NCBI RefSeq assembly: GCF_006539685.1
Contig: NZ_BJNM01000001.1
Coordinates: 1-64,000, forward strand
Length of the DNA: 64,000 nucleotides
Direction of reading: 5' to 3'
DNA from: Gluconobacter oxydans
GTDB taxonomy: Bacteria; Pseudomonadota; Alphaproteobacteria; Acetobacterales; Acetobacteraceae
How positions within the stretch are numbered: the stretch's first letter is position 1; every line of letters begins with the position of its first letter. The notes under the pieces are model-generated. The model was given only the letters and a program-made list of their open reading frames with translations. It searched no databases and was not told the origin of the DNA. Made by a program: the position numbers and the translations under genes. Below, piece by piece: positions 17,429 through 27,512 of this stretch.

Positions 17429-17750
17429 GACGGGAAAACTCCGGCGACCCGCAGGGCAGACCTGTCAGGGGAAAGGCAGAAAAAACCGGACAGAACAGCC
17501 TGTACCGGGGATCGAGGGGAAGGCTCTTCTGTGACAGGCACGATGATTCGCCATCTTGAGCCTTAAAGTATAACGCATAATTGGGAAAATATTCAAAACT
17601 ATATGTGATAATCGGCTAGATTTTCTGTCCTGATGCAATCAGATCACAGAGGAGGAGGCAGGGACGCGCTTCCGCGCGGCCTGACGGATTGCCACGGACG
17701 GATCAGGGCGACACACTTCCTACCCTTTCCGTGTTCATGGACAAGCCCTC
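17429..17750. other. Divergent intergenic region transporter / LysR
   Basis: A 322-base gap between divergent genes. The stretch 17560-17640 is AT-rich and contains the transporter promoter. A GAGGAGGAGG run near 17649 precedes a short frame that I consider an accident. No other gene is seen. Confidence 0.5.
17567..17596 (-). promoter_or_regulatory. Sigma70-like promoter of the sugar transporter
   Basis: On the minus strand, TTGAAT (17591-17596) and TATACT (17567-17572) are separated by 18 bases, close to the -35 and -10 consensus. It would give a 5' UTR of roughly 130 bases ahead of the transporter ATG. Confidence 0.55.
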
Positions 17751-18656
17751 GTGTTCCTGCGTCAGCTGACCTATCTCATCGCTCTCGACCAGTACCGGCA
17801 TTTTTCCCGGGCCGCGGAGCACTGCAACGTGTCGCAGCCCGCGCTGTCAATGGCGATCCGTCAGCTCGAGCATGAACTTGGCGTGCCCATCGTCCGGCGC
17901 AACCGGCGTGTCCTGGGGCTGACGCCGGAAGGCGAGCGCGTACTGGCCTGGGCGCGGCAGACGATGGCGGCTCTGGATGGTCTGCGTCAGGAAGCCGATT
18001 TCGCGCATGAAGTCGCAGGCGGCACACTTGCGATCGGCACCATCCCGCCCGCCATCCAGATCATGCCGCTGCTGATGGAAAGCCTCAGGGCCGCCGTACC
18101 AGCACTCCATATCGAGCTGACGGTGTCTGCCAATACCGATATTCTCCATGACCTGACCGAACAGCGCCTTCAGATGGGGCTGATCTATCTGGATCAGGTT
18201 CCTGCGGACGGCAGTTTCGAGACGCACCAGCTTTATGCGGAACAGTATGTCTTCGTGGCCGGGTCCCGGATGGAACTGCCGTCCCGCAAGACGTTCAGCT
18301 GGGCGGATGCGGCCGAACATCCGCTGGGCCTTCTTGGCCACTCCATGCGGACGCGTCAGATCGTGGATGAGTGCTTTGCGAAGGCCGGGGTCAGGCCCAA
18401 TGTCCTGCTGGAGACCAATGCGCTCGAACTGCTGTATGTGGAGCTGCTGGCCGGGCGTCTGGCGACGATCCTGCCCGTCGCGGCCCTGCCACATCAGCGC
18501 GACCCCGCCATGCCGGTGCAGATCCGGCGGCTTGCGTCATGCCCTTCGCCGGGGGTGGGGCTGGTGCGGCTGAAACAGCCGGTGCAGACGGCCCTGATGT
18601 CCCGAAGCTGGGAAATCGCCACGCAGCTCGTTCTGGAGGATGCGCTGACAGTCTGA
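17751..18656 (+). CDS. LysR-family transcriptional regulator
   Basis: A 301-aa LysR regulator. The winged helix-turn-helix lies in residues 3-60 (HFSRAAEHCNVSQPALSMAIRQLE), and a periplasmic-binding-like effector domain (LysR_substrate) occupies about 90-290. The effector is unknown. The start is GTG at 17751. It stands directly upstream of, and in line with, a FUSC-family efflux gene, with a perfect palindrome containing a T-N11-A LysR box in between. By analogy with AaeR and AaeB this suggests it controls that exporter, which is inference. Confidence 0.85.
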   Translation: MFLRQLTYLIALDQYRHFSRAAEHCNVSQPALSMAIRQLEHELGVPIVRRNRRVLGLTPEGERVLAWARQTMAALDGLRQEADFAHEVAGGTLAIGTIPPAIQIMPLLMESLRAAVPALHIELTVSANTDILHDLTEQRLQMGLIYLDQVPADGSFETHQLYAEQYVFVAGSRMELPSRKTFSWADAAEHPLGLLGHSMRTRQIVDECFAKAGVRPNVLLETNALELLYVELLAGRLATILPVAALPHQRDPAMPVQIRRLASCPSPGVGLVRLKQPVQTALMSRSWEIATQLVLEDALTV

Positions 18657-18661
18657 CGCAA

Positions 18662-18682
18662 ATCATAAGCGTGGCTTATGAT
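18662..18682. promoter_or_regulatory. Perfect 21-bp operator-like palindrome
   Basis: ATCATAAGC-GTG-GCTTATGAT is a perfect 9-bp inverted repeat with a 3-base centre. It contains TAAGCGTGGCTTA, a T-N11-A motif as in LysR-type binding sites. It lies five bases after the lysR stop and 14 bases before the FUSC start codon. Confidence 0.55.
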
Positions 18683-18696
18683 GCAATCATGACAAT

Positions 18697-20592
18697 GTGT
18701 TGGACAGCTCAAGCCTGTTCTTCGCAGATTGCGGCTTTTCAGGCGGAAGAGTGTCAGGTTTGGGCGGGAGAGCGGCCGGTCTCGCGGTGTCGGGATCAAC
18801 ATTCGGATCGGAGCTGCGGGATGTCCTGATCCAGCGCTGGGGATGGCTGTTTGCGCCGTCCGCGAAGGATCTGGGTTTTGCGGTCCGTACGTCGGTCGCG
18901 GCGATCCTGTCCCTGCTCATCGCCATGTGGATGGAGCTGGACAGCCCGCAATGGGCGCCGCTGACCGTCTGGGTGGTGGCGACGGCCTCGCGCGGGGAGA
19001 GCCTGTCCAAGGCGCGCTGGCGGTTTGCGGGCACGATCATCGGGGGCTGCATGGGCGTGGCCCTGATCGCAGCGTTCCCCCAGCAGGCGGGACTGTTCTT
19101 TATCGCGTTGGCGCTCTGGATCGGGCTGTGCTGCGGCTGGGCGACGTTTCTGGACGGCTATCGGCGGTACGGGTTTCTGGTCATCAGCTTCACCTCCGCC
19201 ATCGTGGCGACCGGCGCGATCAGCCAGCCTGACGACGTGTTCAATGTCGCGATGGCGCGCGGCACCTACATCATGCTGGGCACGGTCTGCGAAGCGGGGC
19301 TGGCGGTCCTGTTCCTGCCGAATGTGCAGAAAGAAGCCCGCGCGCGGCTGCTGGGAAAGCTCCAGCAGGTCACGGCAAAGGTGGCGTCCCATGCGGATGT
19401 GCTGCGGGCGGGGCGGTTCGATCCGGAAACCGAGGGGCGCCTGCTGGCCGAACTGGTGGATGCCAATACCCGCATCGAGTTCGACGTTCTTGAAATGGGA
19501 TCCGGCACCCGGCGCAGCGCGGATCATGCGAGGGCGGTTCTGGCGCGTCTGCTCGCCGTTCTGGCCCGGGCGCAGGGCGGGGCGACCGGCATTGATGTGG
19601 ATCGGGACCTTGAGGCCGCGCGAAACCATATCCAGGCGATCATCGCTCCGCCGCGCCATGACCGTTTCACGTTCCGCACGCGCTCCCCGCGCCATATCCT
19701 CGAGGCGGTCCTGAACGGGTTGCGGGCTGCGACCGGCATCATGGGGGCCTGGCTTTTATGGGAAGTGACGGCCTGGCCTTCCGGACCGGCCTTCGTGTCT
19801 TTCGTGGCGCTGGTTTACGGGCTGCTGGCGACCCGGGAGATCCCGGCACTGGCGTCGTCCGGCTTTTATCGCGGGGCGGTGTGGTGCGCGGGTGTTGCGG
19901 GGATCTATGCGTTTTTCGTCGTGCCCGTCGTCACGACGCCGGAATATCTGGCGCTGCTCCTGCTGATTCCGATGGTGATTGGCGGCCTGGCCGCACGGGC
20001 GCCGAAGCTCGTGAACCATGCGTTTTCGTTCAACATGTTCCTGCCCGTCCTGATCGGCCCGTCAAATCTCATGCGCTACGATGAGGTGTCGTTCCTCAAC
20101 GGCGCCAGTGCCTTTCTGGGGGCCGTCATCTTCACGCGCGTCACATTCGGCGTGGTGTTTCCGTTCCGGGCTGACAGCCATTTGCGGCGTACGTCGGCCT
20201 GGGTCGAGCAGCAGCTCCGTTTCATCGCGCGGGGCGGCGGGCAGACGGTTCACCAGTGGCTGGCGATCAACGCCGCCAGCATGGTGCGCGCCGTGCGGAG
20301 CTGTCAGGGCGTCCCGCGGGATGTGATGCTGGCCTATATGGCGCGGCATCTCAATGCGATGGCGCTGGGCCTGTGGGTGATCGAACTGCGCGATGCAGCA
20401 GCACGGGAAACCACGCCCGTATCCATCCGCAGGCGCCTGCAGGTCTTTCTGCGGGCGTGGTTCCGTAAGGGCGATGGTGCGGCTCCGCTCGCACAGACCG
20501 TTTTCCTGTCCCTGCGCAAAGAGCCGGCCGTCGAACCCGACGTCCGGACCGCGCTGCAACGGCTGGCGGGGGACGTGCCCCCGTCTGCCTGA
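18697..20592 (+). CDS. FUSC-family inner-membrane efflux protein (AaeB/YccS-like)
   Basis: A 631-aa protein of the FUSC/aromatic acid exporter superfamily. It shows the usual repeat: a hydrophobic block of several helices (about 60-205), a cytoplasmic helical region (about 210-330), a second block of helices (about 345-500), and a soluble tail. PQWAPLTVWVVATASRGE and the FAGTIIGGCMGV block are typical of the first unit. Relatives export aromatic carboxylic acids and other small organic compounds. The annotated start, GTG at 18697, is uncertain, because the first 40 residues look unlike family N-termini; an internal start is possible. It sits 40 bases behind the LysR gene. Confidence 0.8.
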   Translation: MLDSSSLFFADCGFSGGRVSGLGGRAAGLAVSGSTFGSELRDVLIQRWGWLFAPSAKDLGFAVRTSVAAILSLLIAMWMELDSPQWAPLTVWVVATASRGESLSKARWRFAGTIIGGCMGVALIAAFPQQAGLFFIALALWIGLCCGWATFLDGYRRYGFLVISFTSAIVATGAISQPDDVFNVAMARGTYIMLGTVCEAGLAVLFLPNVQKEARARLLGKLQQVTAKVASHADVLRAGRFDPETEGRLLAELVDANTRIEFDVLEMGSGTRRSADHARAVLARLLAVLARAQGGATGIDVDRDLEAARNHIQAIIAPPRHDRFTFRTRSPRHILEAVLNGLRAATGIMGAWLLWEVTAWPSGPAFVSFVALVYGLLATREIPALASSGFYRGAVWCAGVAGIYAFFVVPVVTTPEYLALLLLIPMVIGGLAARAPKLVNHAFSFNMFLPVLIGPSNLMRYDEVSFLNGASAFLGAVIFTRVTFGVVFPFRADSHLRRTSAWVEQQLRFIARGGGQTVHQWLAINAASMVRAVRSCQGVPRDVMLAYMARHLNAMALGLWVIELRDAAARETTPVSIRRRLQVFLRAWFRKGDGAAPLAQTVFLSLRKEPAVEPDVRTALQRLAGDVPPSA

Positions 20593-20605
20593 TCAGCCTT
20601 TCTGA

Positions 20606-21400
20606 TCAGATGGTATCGACGGTGCCGCCATCGACGCGCAGGGCCGCGCCCGTTGTGGCGGACGCCAGAGGCGAGGCGGCATAGACGACGAGATTGGCCA
20701 CTTCATCAACCGTGGCCATGCGGCGCAGGATGTTGCTCGGGCGATGTTTCTGCACGAATTCCGCCGCCAGTTCCGCGACCGGGCGGGTGCTGTCGGGGTT
20801 CTGGGCCTTGAGCATGTCCTCGACACCTTCGGACAGGGTGGGGCCGGGTAGGACCGAATTCACCGTCACATTCGTGCCCGCCATCAGCTTGGCCAGACCG
20901 CGGGCCAGACCCAGCATGGCGGTCTTGCTGACGCCGTAATCGACCATTTCGACCGGGATGTTCAGTGCCGATTCTGATGCAATGAACAGCACGCGGCCCC
21001 AGTTGCGCTCCTTCATGCCCGGCATATAGGCGCGGGACAGGCGCACGCCGGAGAACAGGTTGACCTCGAACAGGTGCTCCCAGCTTTCATCCGTCGTCTG
21101 GAAAAAATCATTCGGTCCGAAGATGCCGGCATTGTTGACGAGGACATCCACGCTGCTTTCGGCTTCAAAGAGCGCCTTGCAGCCTTCGGCCGTTCCGACA
21201 TCGGCGACGACACTGCGGAAGGCGCCGCCCGGGATGGCCTTGGCCAGCTTCTCAAGGGCGCTATCGACGCCTTCCTGCTTGCGGCCGTTGATGATGACTG
21301 TGGCTCCTGCCTCGCCCAGCTTCCGGGCGATGGCCAGGCCGATCCCGCCGGTCGAGCCGGTGACGAGGGCGGTGCGGCCGCTCAGATCGAGGTTCAGCAT
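20606..21400 (-). CDS. SDR-family NAD(P)-dependent oxidoreductase
   Basis: A 264-aa classical short-chain dehydrogenase/reductase. The dinucleotide loop is TGSTGGIG at 14-21, NNAG marks the central strand, the catalytic serine is in FIASESALN, and YGVSK holds the catalytic tyrosine and lysine. INGRK after the second strand suggests NADPH preference. The substrate cannot be inferred. The start at 21400 has AGGAG eight bases upstream; the frame is open to 21463 without a better signal. It converges on the FUSC gene, with two copies of CTGATCAG at the junction. Confidence 0.85.
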   Translation of the reverse strand: MLNLDLSGRTALVTGSTGGIGLAIARKLGEAGATVIINGRKQEGVDSALEKLAKAIPGGAFRSVVADVGTAEGCKALFEAESSVDVLVNNAGIFGPNDFFQTTDESWEHLFEVNLFSGVRLSRAYMPGMKERNWGRVLFIASESALNIPVEMVDYGVSKTAMLGLARGLAKLMAGTNVTVNSVLPGPTLSEGVEDMLKAQNPDSTRPVAELAAEFVQKHRPSNILRRMATVDEVANLVVYAASPLASATTGAALRVDGGTVDTI

Positions 21401-21572
21401 GGCAGACTCCTGAAAATGTGATCGCGTCCCGACAGGAACGTCAGGGATGCGGGAAAGTGGCACATTCTTTTGTAGAGGTTTCGTGACAGGATGCGAGACA
21501 TACGGGATCTGCTATTGCTGTGACACACTTCCGAAACAGGATGTGTCAGGATACCGGCGCTGAGAGGGAGGA

Positions 21573-24500
21573 ATGATGTATCTTGTGGAGGGCACTGAAG
21601 AGGCCTCCGGAGCGCTGATGCTGCCTCCGGCGCCCGCTGTCGGCCGTGCGTCCATCCTGTGTGTCCATCTTCTGGCCCTGGCCGCTGCGGAAGGCGGGGG
21701 AGAAGCTGCGCTTCTGCTGCGCGACGCCGATGGCGTGCGTGTTCTGGGCGGTGAGGGAAGCGCGATCGCCGCGGAAGGCGCGGCCTGCCTCATGGATGGC
21801 CAGTCCCTTGATGCCTGCACCGTGCGGCTCCTGCCGGTGCGCTCCGGTGCGGTCGAGGTCTGGCTGTGCGTACGGCGCGATGCGCCGGCGCTCGAGCATG
21901 TCTTGGCCCTGTGTGCCCTGCAGGTGGACGATCTGCTCCGTGAGCGTGCCGCGGCCCCGCAATCGGGGGAGCATGAGCTTGTGGAACGCATGCAGCTGCG
22001 GATGCAGCGTATGGCGGACACGGCGGATGTTGCGTTCTACCGCTGCGATTTCGCAACCCGCATGGTGACGGGGGACGCGCGTTTCGCGAGCCTCTGGGGA
22101 CTGCCGCCCGAGCGGCTGGCCGTGGGTGTGCCGATCGACGAGCTGCTGATGTTCCTGCATCCCGATGACCGGCTGGTTTATGACGGAAGTCTTGAGGACG
22201 AGCTGCGGGACGAGGGCTGCTACGAGCTGCGGTTCCGGATTCTGGTCTCATCCCCGTCCCTGTCCGGTTCCGGACAGACGCAGTCACGCTCCCCCCGCAG
22301 TTCCCGGCTGCGGCATGTTCTGCTGCGCGGGTGGCGGGAAGATGAAAGCCGGCCCGACAGCCGCCGCAGCGTCGGGCTGGCAATGGACATCTCTTCCGCC
22401 TCCATGACGGCGGAAGCCCTGCGCTCCAGTGAGGCATTCACGCGGCTGCTCCTGTCCAGTCTGCCGGACTGCATCCATATTCTCGACTGCGAAGGCTGCA
22501 TCCGCTTCGTCAATGAAGGTGGTATCCAGTCCATGGAAATGGACAGCCCGATCATCATGCACGGTCTGCCCTGGGTCGATCTGTGGCGGGGGCAGCCGCG
22601 CCGCCGGGCCGCCCTGGCGGTGCAGACCGCTCTGGCCGGCGAGACAGCGCGGTTTCAGGGTTATGCCATGACCATGCGCGGGCAGCGCCGCTTCTGGGAC
22701 GTGGCCGTGACGCCGGTTTTTGGCGAGGACGGCGATGTGCGGCGTCTGCTGGCGATCGGGCGTGACCTGACGGAAGCCAACCAGTCCGCCGAGCGGCTTC
22801 AGCTTGCGCTGGATGCCGGGGCGATCGCCGGGACCTGGATGTGGGATGACAGCGCGTCGCGGATGACGGGGGATGCCCGGCTGGCGCAGACGCTGGGGCT
22901 GGACCCGGCCCGTCTGCGCGAAGGCGTCATGCCGAATGTCATTTATGATTCCGTGGACCCGCGGGACCGGTTCGCCGTGGTGCAGGCTGTCACGGCGGCG
23001 ACGCGGCGTGGCGGGAAATGCCGGTTTGAGTTCCGGGTGGACACACCGGAGGGGCAGCGCTGGTTCGAAGGCAACGGACGCTGCGATCTGGGGGACGAAG
23101 GGCGCGCGGTCCGCTTCCCCGGCATCGTCTTTGATATCGACCGGAGCAAGCGGCAGGCCCTGCGTCAGGCTGCGCTGGTCGAGCTGGGAGACCAGCTTCG
23201 CGCGCTGGATGATATCGGCATGATGGAAGAGGTCGCCGCACGCATCATCTGCCGTGAACTGGATGCGAGCGGTGCGGGGTATGGCGTCGTCAATGATGAC
23301 TGGACCGGCATGACCGTTGGCGGCGCGCCGGAGGTTACGCGTCCGCTGGTCGGCGTGCGGATGTTCGCGGATTACGGCGAGTTCAGGCCGATCCTGGGGC
23401 GGAGCGAGCCCGTGGCCATCGCCGATGTGCATACCGACGCCCTGACGGCGGGTTACGATGCCCGTTATGACGCCGAAGGCATCGTGGCGATCCTCTGCGT
23501 TCCGATCTTCAAGTTCGGACGTTTCGTGGGGCTGATGTTCGTCTGCCACGATGCGCCCCATACGTGGACGGACGAGGAAATCGTCTTCACCCGCGCCGTG
23601 GCGGACCGCACCCATGCCTCCATGCGGCAGGCCCGCACGCAACAGCAGATCCGCGATCTCAACGTCATGCTCGAAGAGCGCATCCTGCAACGGACCCGCG
23701 AGCGCGACCGGCTGTGGAACATTGCCCGCGACCTGTTCATCATCATCGACCGGCGCGGCTATTACGTTGCGGTCAGCCCGAGCTGGGAAGAGACGCAGGG
23801 TTACAGAGCCGAGGAACTCGCCGGGCTGCGGCTGGATGCGCTGTGCCATCCCGATGACAGGCGCATGGTGCTGGACACGTTCGAGCGTCTGCTGGCGGGG
23901 ACGCCCTGGCCGACGGCGGGGCTGGATGTCCGGATGCGGCGGTCGGACGGCAGCTGGCGGACCTATAACTGGAGCTGCAATGACGAGGGCGATGCGATCT
24001 ATGCGGTCGGGCGTGACCTGACCGAGCGCAACGAACTGGAAGAGCAGCTCCGCCAGGCGCAGAAAATGGAGGCTGTCGGGCAGCTCACGGGTGGTCTGGC
24101 GCATGATTTCAACAACCTGCTCGCCGGGATCGGGGGCGGGTTGGAACTGATCGGCCTGCGTCTGGCGCAGGGGCGGACAGACGGGCTGGGACGTTACATC
24201 GCGGCATCGCAGGATGCGGTCCGCCGGGCTGCGTCGCTGACCCATCGTCTTCTGGCCTTCTCGCGGCGTCAGACCCTCGATCCCACACCCACGGACATGA
24301 ATGCGCTCGTTCGCGGGCTGGAAAGTCTGCTGCGGGGGACGGTCGGGCCGGGCATAGAGCTCGTTTTCGATCTGCAGCCGGGCCTGTGGCTGACCCGGGT
24401 GGATGCAAACCAGCTTGAGAACGCCATCCTGAACCTGTGCATCAACGCCCGCGACGCCATGCATGACCGCGGGACGATGCTGCGGCTTGAGAGTGCCAAC

Positions 24501-25205
24501 AGGGTTCTGACGGCTGATATTGCCTCAGACATGTCCATCCGGGCGGGCGATTATGTTGTTCTGACGGTGCAGGATGAAGGCTGCGGCATGCCTCCCGAGA
24601 TCGTGCAGCGCGCCTTTGACCCGTTCTTCACGACCAAGCCGCTGGGAGAGGGAACGGGGCTGGGGCTGAGCATGATCTACGGCTTTACCCAGCAGTCAGG
24701 CGGGCAGGTGGAGATCCACTCCACGCGGGGGCAGGGGACACTCGTTTCGCTCTGGCTACCGCGTTATCAGGGGCAGGAAGCCATCCGTCCCGAACCGCCG
24801 CCTTTGCCTGTCGCGTCCCAGCCGCGCCTTCTGGAAGGGCAGCGCGTCCTTGTCGTGGATGACGAAGAGGCCGTGCGGATGATCGTGTCGGATATGGTGA
24901 CGGATCTGGGCGGGATCGTGCTGACGGCGTCCGACGGGCCGTCGGCTGAGGCGCTGGCGGCGGAGGGAGCGCCGCCTGCGGTTCTTATTAGTGATATCGG
25001 GATGCCGGGTGGCATGAATGGCCGGGAGCTGGGCGAGCATATGCTGAAACGCTGGCCCGGGCTGAAGGTGCTGTTCATCACAGGCTATGCCGAGCAGAGC
25101 GTTCTGGGCGATCAGGCCCTGGCGCCGGGTTGCGCGCTGCTGGTCAAGCCGTTCACGGTTGCGGCATTCAGCCGGAAACTGGCTGTTCTGCTGAAAGGGG
25201 ACTGA
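21573..25205 (+). CDS. Hybrid sensor histidine kinase with PAS, GAF and receiver domains
   Basis: A 1210-aa soluble sensor kinase with no clear membrane helix. After about 150 N-terminal residues of unknown type come three PAS-like segments (roughly 150-530). A GAF domain (about 540-690), a coiled coil, and a further PAS domain (about 705-825) follow. The phosphorylated histidine is H844 in the [11 protein letters not shown] motif. The ATPase domain has [31 protein letters not shown]-terminal receiver carries D1141 in LISDIGMPG and the LVKPF lysine. ATG at 21573 follows GAGGGAGGA. No response regulator or output gene adjoins it, so the signal and target are unknown. Confidence 0.88.
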   Translation: MMYLVEGTEEASGALMLPPAPAVGRASILCVHLLALAAAEGGGEAALLLRDADGVRVLGGEGSAIAAEGAACLMDGQSLDACTVRLLPVRSGAVEVWLCVRRDAPALEHVLALCALQVDDLLRERAAAPQSGEHELVERMQLRMQRMADTADVAFYRCDFATRMVTGDARFASLWGLPPERLAVGVPIDELLMFLHPDDRLVYDGSLEDELRDEGCYELRFRILVSSPSLSGSGQTQSRSPRSSRLRHVLLRGWREDESRPDSRRSVGLAMDISSASMTAEALRSSEAFTRLLLSSLPDCIHILDCEGCIRFVNEGGIQSMEMDSPIIMHGLPWVDLWRGQPRRRAALAVQTALAGETARFQGYAMTMRGQRRFWDVAVTPVFGEDGDVRRLLAIGRDLTEANQSAERLQLALDAGAIAGTWMWDDSASRMTGDARLAQTLGLDPARLREGVMPNVIYDSVDPRDRFAVVQAVTAATRRGGKCRFEFRVDTPEGQRWFEGNGRCDLGDEGRAVRFPGIVFDIDRSKRQALRQAALVELGDQLRALDDIGMMEEVAARIICRELDASGAGYGVVNDDWTGMTVGGAPEVTRPLVGVRMFADYGEFRPILGRSEPVAIADVHTDALTAGYDARYDAEGIVAILCVPIFKFGRFVGLMFVCHDAPHTWTDEEIVFTRAVADRTHASMRQARTQQQIRDLNVMLEERILQRTRERDRLWNIARDLFIIIDRRGYYVAVSPSWEETQGYRAEELAGLRLDALCHPDDRRMVLDTFERLLAGTPWPTAGLDVRMRRSDGSWRTYNWSCNDEGDAIYAVGRDLTERNELEEQLRQAQKMEAVGQLTGGLAHDFNNLLAGIGGGLELIGLRLAQGRTDGLGRYIAASQDAVRRAASLTHRLLAFSRRQTLDPTPTDMNALVRGLESLLRGTVGPGIELVFDLQPGLWLTRVDANQLENAILNLCINARDAMHDRGTMLRLESANRVLTADIASDMSIRAGDYVVLTVQDEGCGMPPEIVQRAFDPFFTTKPLGEGTGLGLSMIYGFTQQSGGQVEIHSTRGQGTLVSLWLPRYQGQEAIRPEPPPLPVASQPRLLEGQRVLVVDDEEAVRMIVSDMVTDLGGIVLTASDGPSAEALAAEGAPPAVLISDIGMPGGMNGRELGEHMLKRWPGLKVLFITGYAEQSVLGDQALAPGCALLVKPFTVAAFSRKLAVLLKGD

Positions 25206-25281
25206 ACCCGGTCTTCGGCGCGGGCGTTGGTCAGTCAGCAGGCTTTGTGCCCGTAGTTTTCATCTTTGCAGGGAGACAGAC

Positions 25282-26121
25282 ATGTCGTCACAGGTTCCAT
25301 CCGCCGAGGCCCAGACCGTGATTTCCTTTCATGACGATCACACCATGCCCCAGATCGGGCTGGGCGTGTGGGAAACGCCGCCGGATGAGACGGCCGAGGT
25401 CGTGAAGGAAGCCGTGAAGCTCGGTTACCGGTCTGTCGATACGGCGCGTCTGTACAAGAACGAGGAAGGTGTCGGCAAAGGTCTGGAAGACCATCCGGAA
25501 ATCTTCCTGACGACCAAGCTCTGGAATGACGAGCAGGGCTATGACAGCACCCTGCGGGCGTATGAAGAAAGCGCGCGCCTGCTGCGTCGTCCGGTGCTGG
25601 ACCTGTATCTGATCCACTGGCCGATGCCGGCTCAGGGGCAGTATGTCGAGACGTGGAAGGCACTCGTCGAGCTGAAGAAATCCGGTCGTGTGAAGTCCAT
25701 CGGCGTGTCCAATTTCGAGTCGGAGCATCTGGAGCGGATCATGGATGCCACGGGTGTCGTGCCGGTCGTCAACCAGATCGAGCTGCATCCCGATTTCCAG
25801 CAGCGCGCCCTGCGGGAATTCCACGAGAAGCACAACATCCGCACCGAGTCCTGGCGCCCGCTGGGCAAGGGGCGCGTCCTGAGCGATGAGCGGATCGGGA
25901 AGATCGCTGAAAAGCACAGCCGGACTCCGGCGCAGGTCGTGATCCGCTGGCATCTTCAGAATGGACTGATCGTCATTCCGAAATCGGTCAATCCCAAGCG
26001 TCTGGCTGAAAATCTGGATGTGTTCGGCTTCGTGCTGGATGCGGATGACATGCAGGCCATCGAACAGATGGACCGCAAGGATGGCCGGATGGGCGCTGAT
26101 CCGAATACGGCGAAATTCTGA
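25282..26121 (+). CDS. Aldo/keto reductase, 2,5-diketogluconate-reductase type
   Basis: A 279-aa NADPH-dependent reductase of the AKR family. The tetrad D53, Y58, K79 and H112 is intact (VDTARLY, TTKLW, IHWP). SIGVSNF and the cofactor block IPKSVNPKRLAEN near the C-terminus match the 2,5-diketo-D-gluconic acid reductase/DkgA group. In Gluconobacter such enzymes reduce ketogluconates and other carbonyls in the cytoplasm, but the substrate here is not proven. GGGAGA lies upstream of the ATG. Downstream gene is the porin after 81 bases. Confidence 0.87.
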   Translation: MSSQVPSAEAQTVISFHDDHTMPQIGLGVWETPPDETAEVVKEAVKLGYRSVDTARLYKNEEGVGKGLEDHPEIFLTTKLWNDEQGYDSTLRAYEESARLLRRPVLDLYLIHWPMPAQGQYVETWKALVELKKSGRVKSIGVSNFESEHLERIMDATGVVPVVNQIELHPDFQQRALREFHEKHNIRTESWRPLGKGRVLSDERIGKIAEKHSRTPAQVVIRWHLQNGLIVIPKSVNPKRLAENLDVFGFVLDADDMQAIEQMDRKDGRMGADPNTAKF

Positions 26122-26202
26122 GGAATATTCCCCTTTAGCAACATTAAGTAAAAAATCAGGCCTGTGCTATGGGCTGCCTCATGCAACCGGAAGGTGGATG
26201 GC

Positions 26203-27468
26203 ATGAGGCAGCGTTTCAGTCGGGGTTTTGGGGCGATACTGGCGGTTCTTGCGGGGCTCGGAGTCTCCGCTGCCGGCGCCCAGACCGTGGGGGAGCAGAC
26301 CGCAACCGGGCAGGGGAAGGCCTGGACGGATCAGTGGTTTTCCGACGTCTCTTTTGGCGCCCAGATCGAAGGTGGCGTGATGGGCAGTTCCAGCCATCCC
26401 GCCAGCAACCTCAATTTCGGCCAGCTCCTCTCCCCCTATGCCGATCAGGCGACGCTGAACCAGCTCACCTTCACGCTCACCAAACCGGTCGATCCGATCG
26501 GCGGCGGGTATGGCCTGGGGATGAACCTGCGGATGCTCTATGGCTCTGACGCCCGCAGCTACACGATTGCCGGTGTTTCAGACCGCTGGATCAACGGCCG
26601 CTATCAGGCCATGCCGGTCTTTGCGAATGTCGCGATCCACATGCCCTGGTTTACGGCTAAAGGGCTGGACGGGCAGATCGGTATCCTGACCTCCCCCATG
26701 GGTGTGGAGGCGCTCGATCCCTCGACCCGCGCTTTCTATACGCTGGCCTATACGACGGAATATTCCACGCCGTTCGAGCATGTGGGCGGCATGTTCCAGC
26801 TTCATCTGGACGATCATTTCGATCTTCAGTTCGGTGCGGATACCGGCAACCAGACGTCTTTCGGACGCGGCGACAATAATGGCCGTCCTGCGGGCTATAT
26901 CGGTGTGACGGGCAACAATCTGGCGGACGGGCATTTGTCCTTCACCTATCTGCTGCGGGTCGGACCGGAAAATGCCGTGCGTTCTCTTGGGTCACGGGCG
27001 AATGGCGCCATGCGGTACTGGAACGATCTGAACGGGACCTGGACGTTCTCGAAAAAATGGAGCGTCACGGCGGAGCTGAACCAGCTTCACGACGAAGGCC
27101 TGCATGCCGATACATACAGTGCGGTCGTCTGGGACGGGTGGCACATTCGTCCGAATTGGACCGTCAATGCGCGGGCCGAACTGTACCGGGACAATACCGG
27201 AAGTTTCGTGGCGAGTTTCGCGGAGAATGAAGGCTATGCGCAGGCCATGCTCGGCAATCCGACGCGTTCGGAATCCGCGCCGGCCACGACCTATGGGGCC
27301 CTGACGCTGAACACGGTCTGGCGGCCGGATGTGGGGCATCACGTCAAGCTGCTCCAGTTCCGGCCGGAACTGCGCTTTGACCGTTCGCTCAATGGCACGC
27401 GCCCGTTCGATGACCAGCACCACATGGGACGGATCCTGTTCGGGGCGGACATGACGCTGGGGTTCTGA
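26203..27468 (+). CDS. Putative outer-membrane porin (BBP2-like beta-barrel)
   Basis: A 421-aa exported protein. A Sec signal peptide of about 27 residues ends at SAAGAQ. The rest is made of alternating aromatic/glycine-rich strands and ends in phenylalanine (TLGF), as outer-membrane barrels do. The sequence resembles the BBP2 (PF07642) putative porin family, seen in blocks such as GVEALDPSTRAFYT and DHFDLQFGADTGNQ. The ATG at 26203 has AAGGTGG about nine bases upstream; an in-frame start at 26164 is less likely. Substrate unknown. Confidence 0.75.
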   Translation: MRQRFSRGFGAILAVLAGLGVSAAGAQTVGEQTATGQGKAWTDQWFSDVSFGAQIEGGVMGSSSHPASNLNFGQLLSPYADQATLNQLTFTLTKPVDPIGGGYGLGMNLRMLYGSDARSYTIAGVSDRWINGRYQAMPVFANVAIHMPWFTAKGLDGQIGILTSPMGVEALDPSTRAFYTLAYTTEYSTPFEHVGGMFQLHLDDHFDLQFGADTGNQTSFGRGDNNGRPAGYIGVTGNNLADGHLSFTYLLRVGPENAVRSLGSRANGAMRYWNDLNGTWTFSKKWSVTAELNQLHDEGLHADTYSAVVWDGWHIRPNWTVNARAELYRDNTGSFVASFAENEGYAQAMLGNPTRSESAPATTYGALTLNTVWRPDVGHHVKLLQFRPELRFDRSLNGTRPFDDQHHMGRILFGADMTLGF

Positions 27469-27512
27469 ACGGGGAGGTGCGCTTGCCGCCGGATTATGGC
27501 AAGGAGATTGTC

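Noticed and set aside
17633-17875. 80-codon frame with a purine-rich upstream run overlapping lysR
   Set aside because: It overlaps the lysR start in another frame, and its sequence has no hydrophobic pattern or known motif.
20586-20612. Two CTGATCAG copies at the FUSC/SDR junction as an attachment site or terminator
   Set aside because: CTGATCAG is itself palindromic and the repeats are short; there is no T run and no mobile gene nearby.
22284-24464. 726-codon open frame antisense to the hybrid kinase
   Set aside because: It mirrors the kinase codons, has no recognisable domain, and the plus-strand kinase has intact motifs over the whole span.
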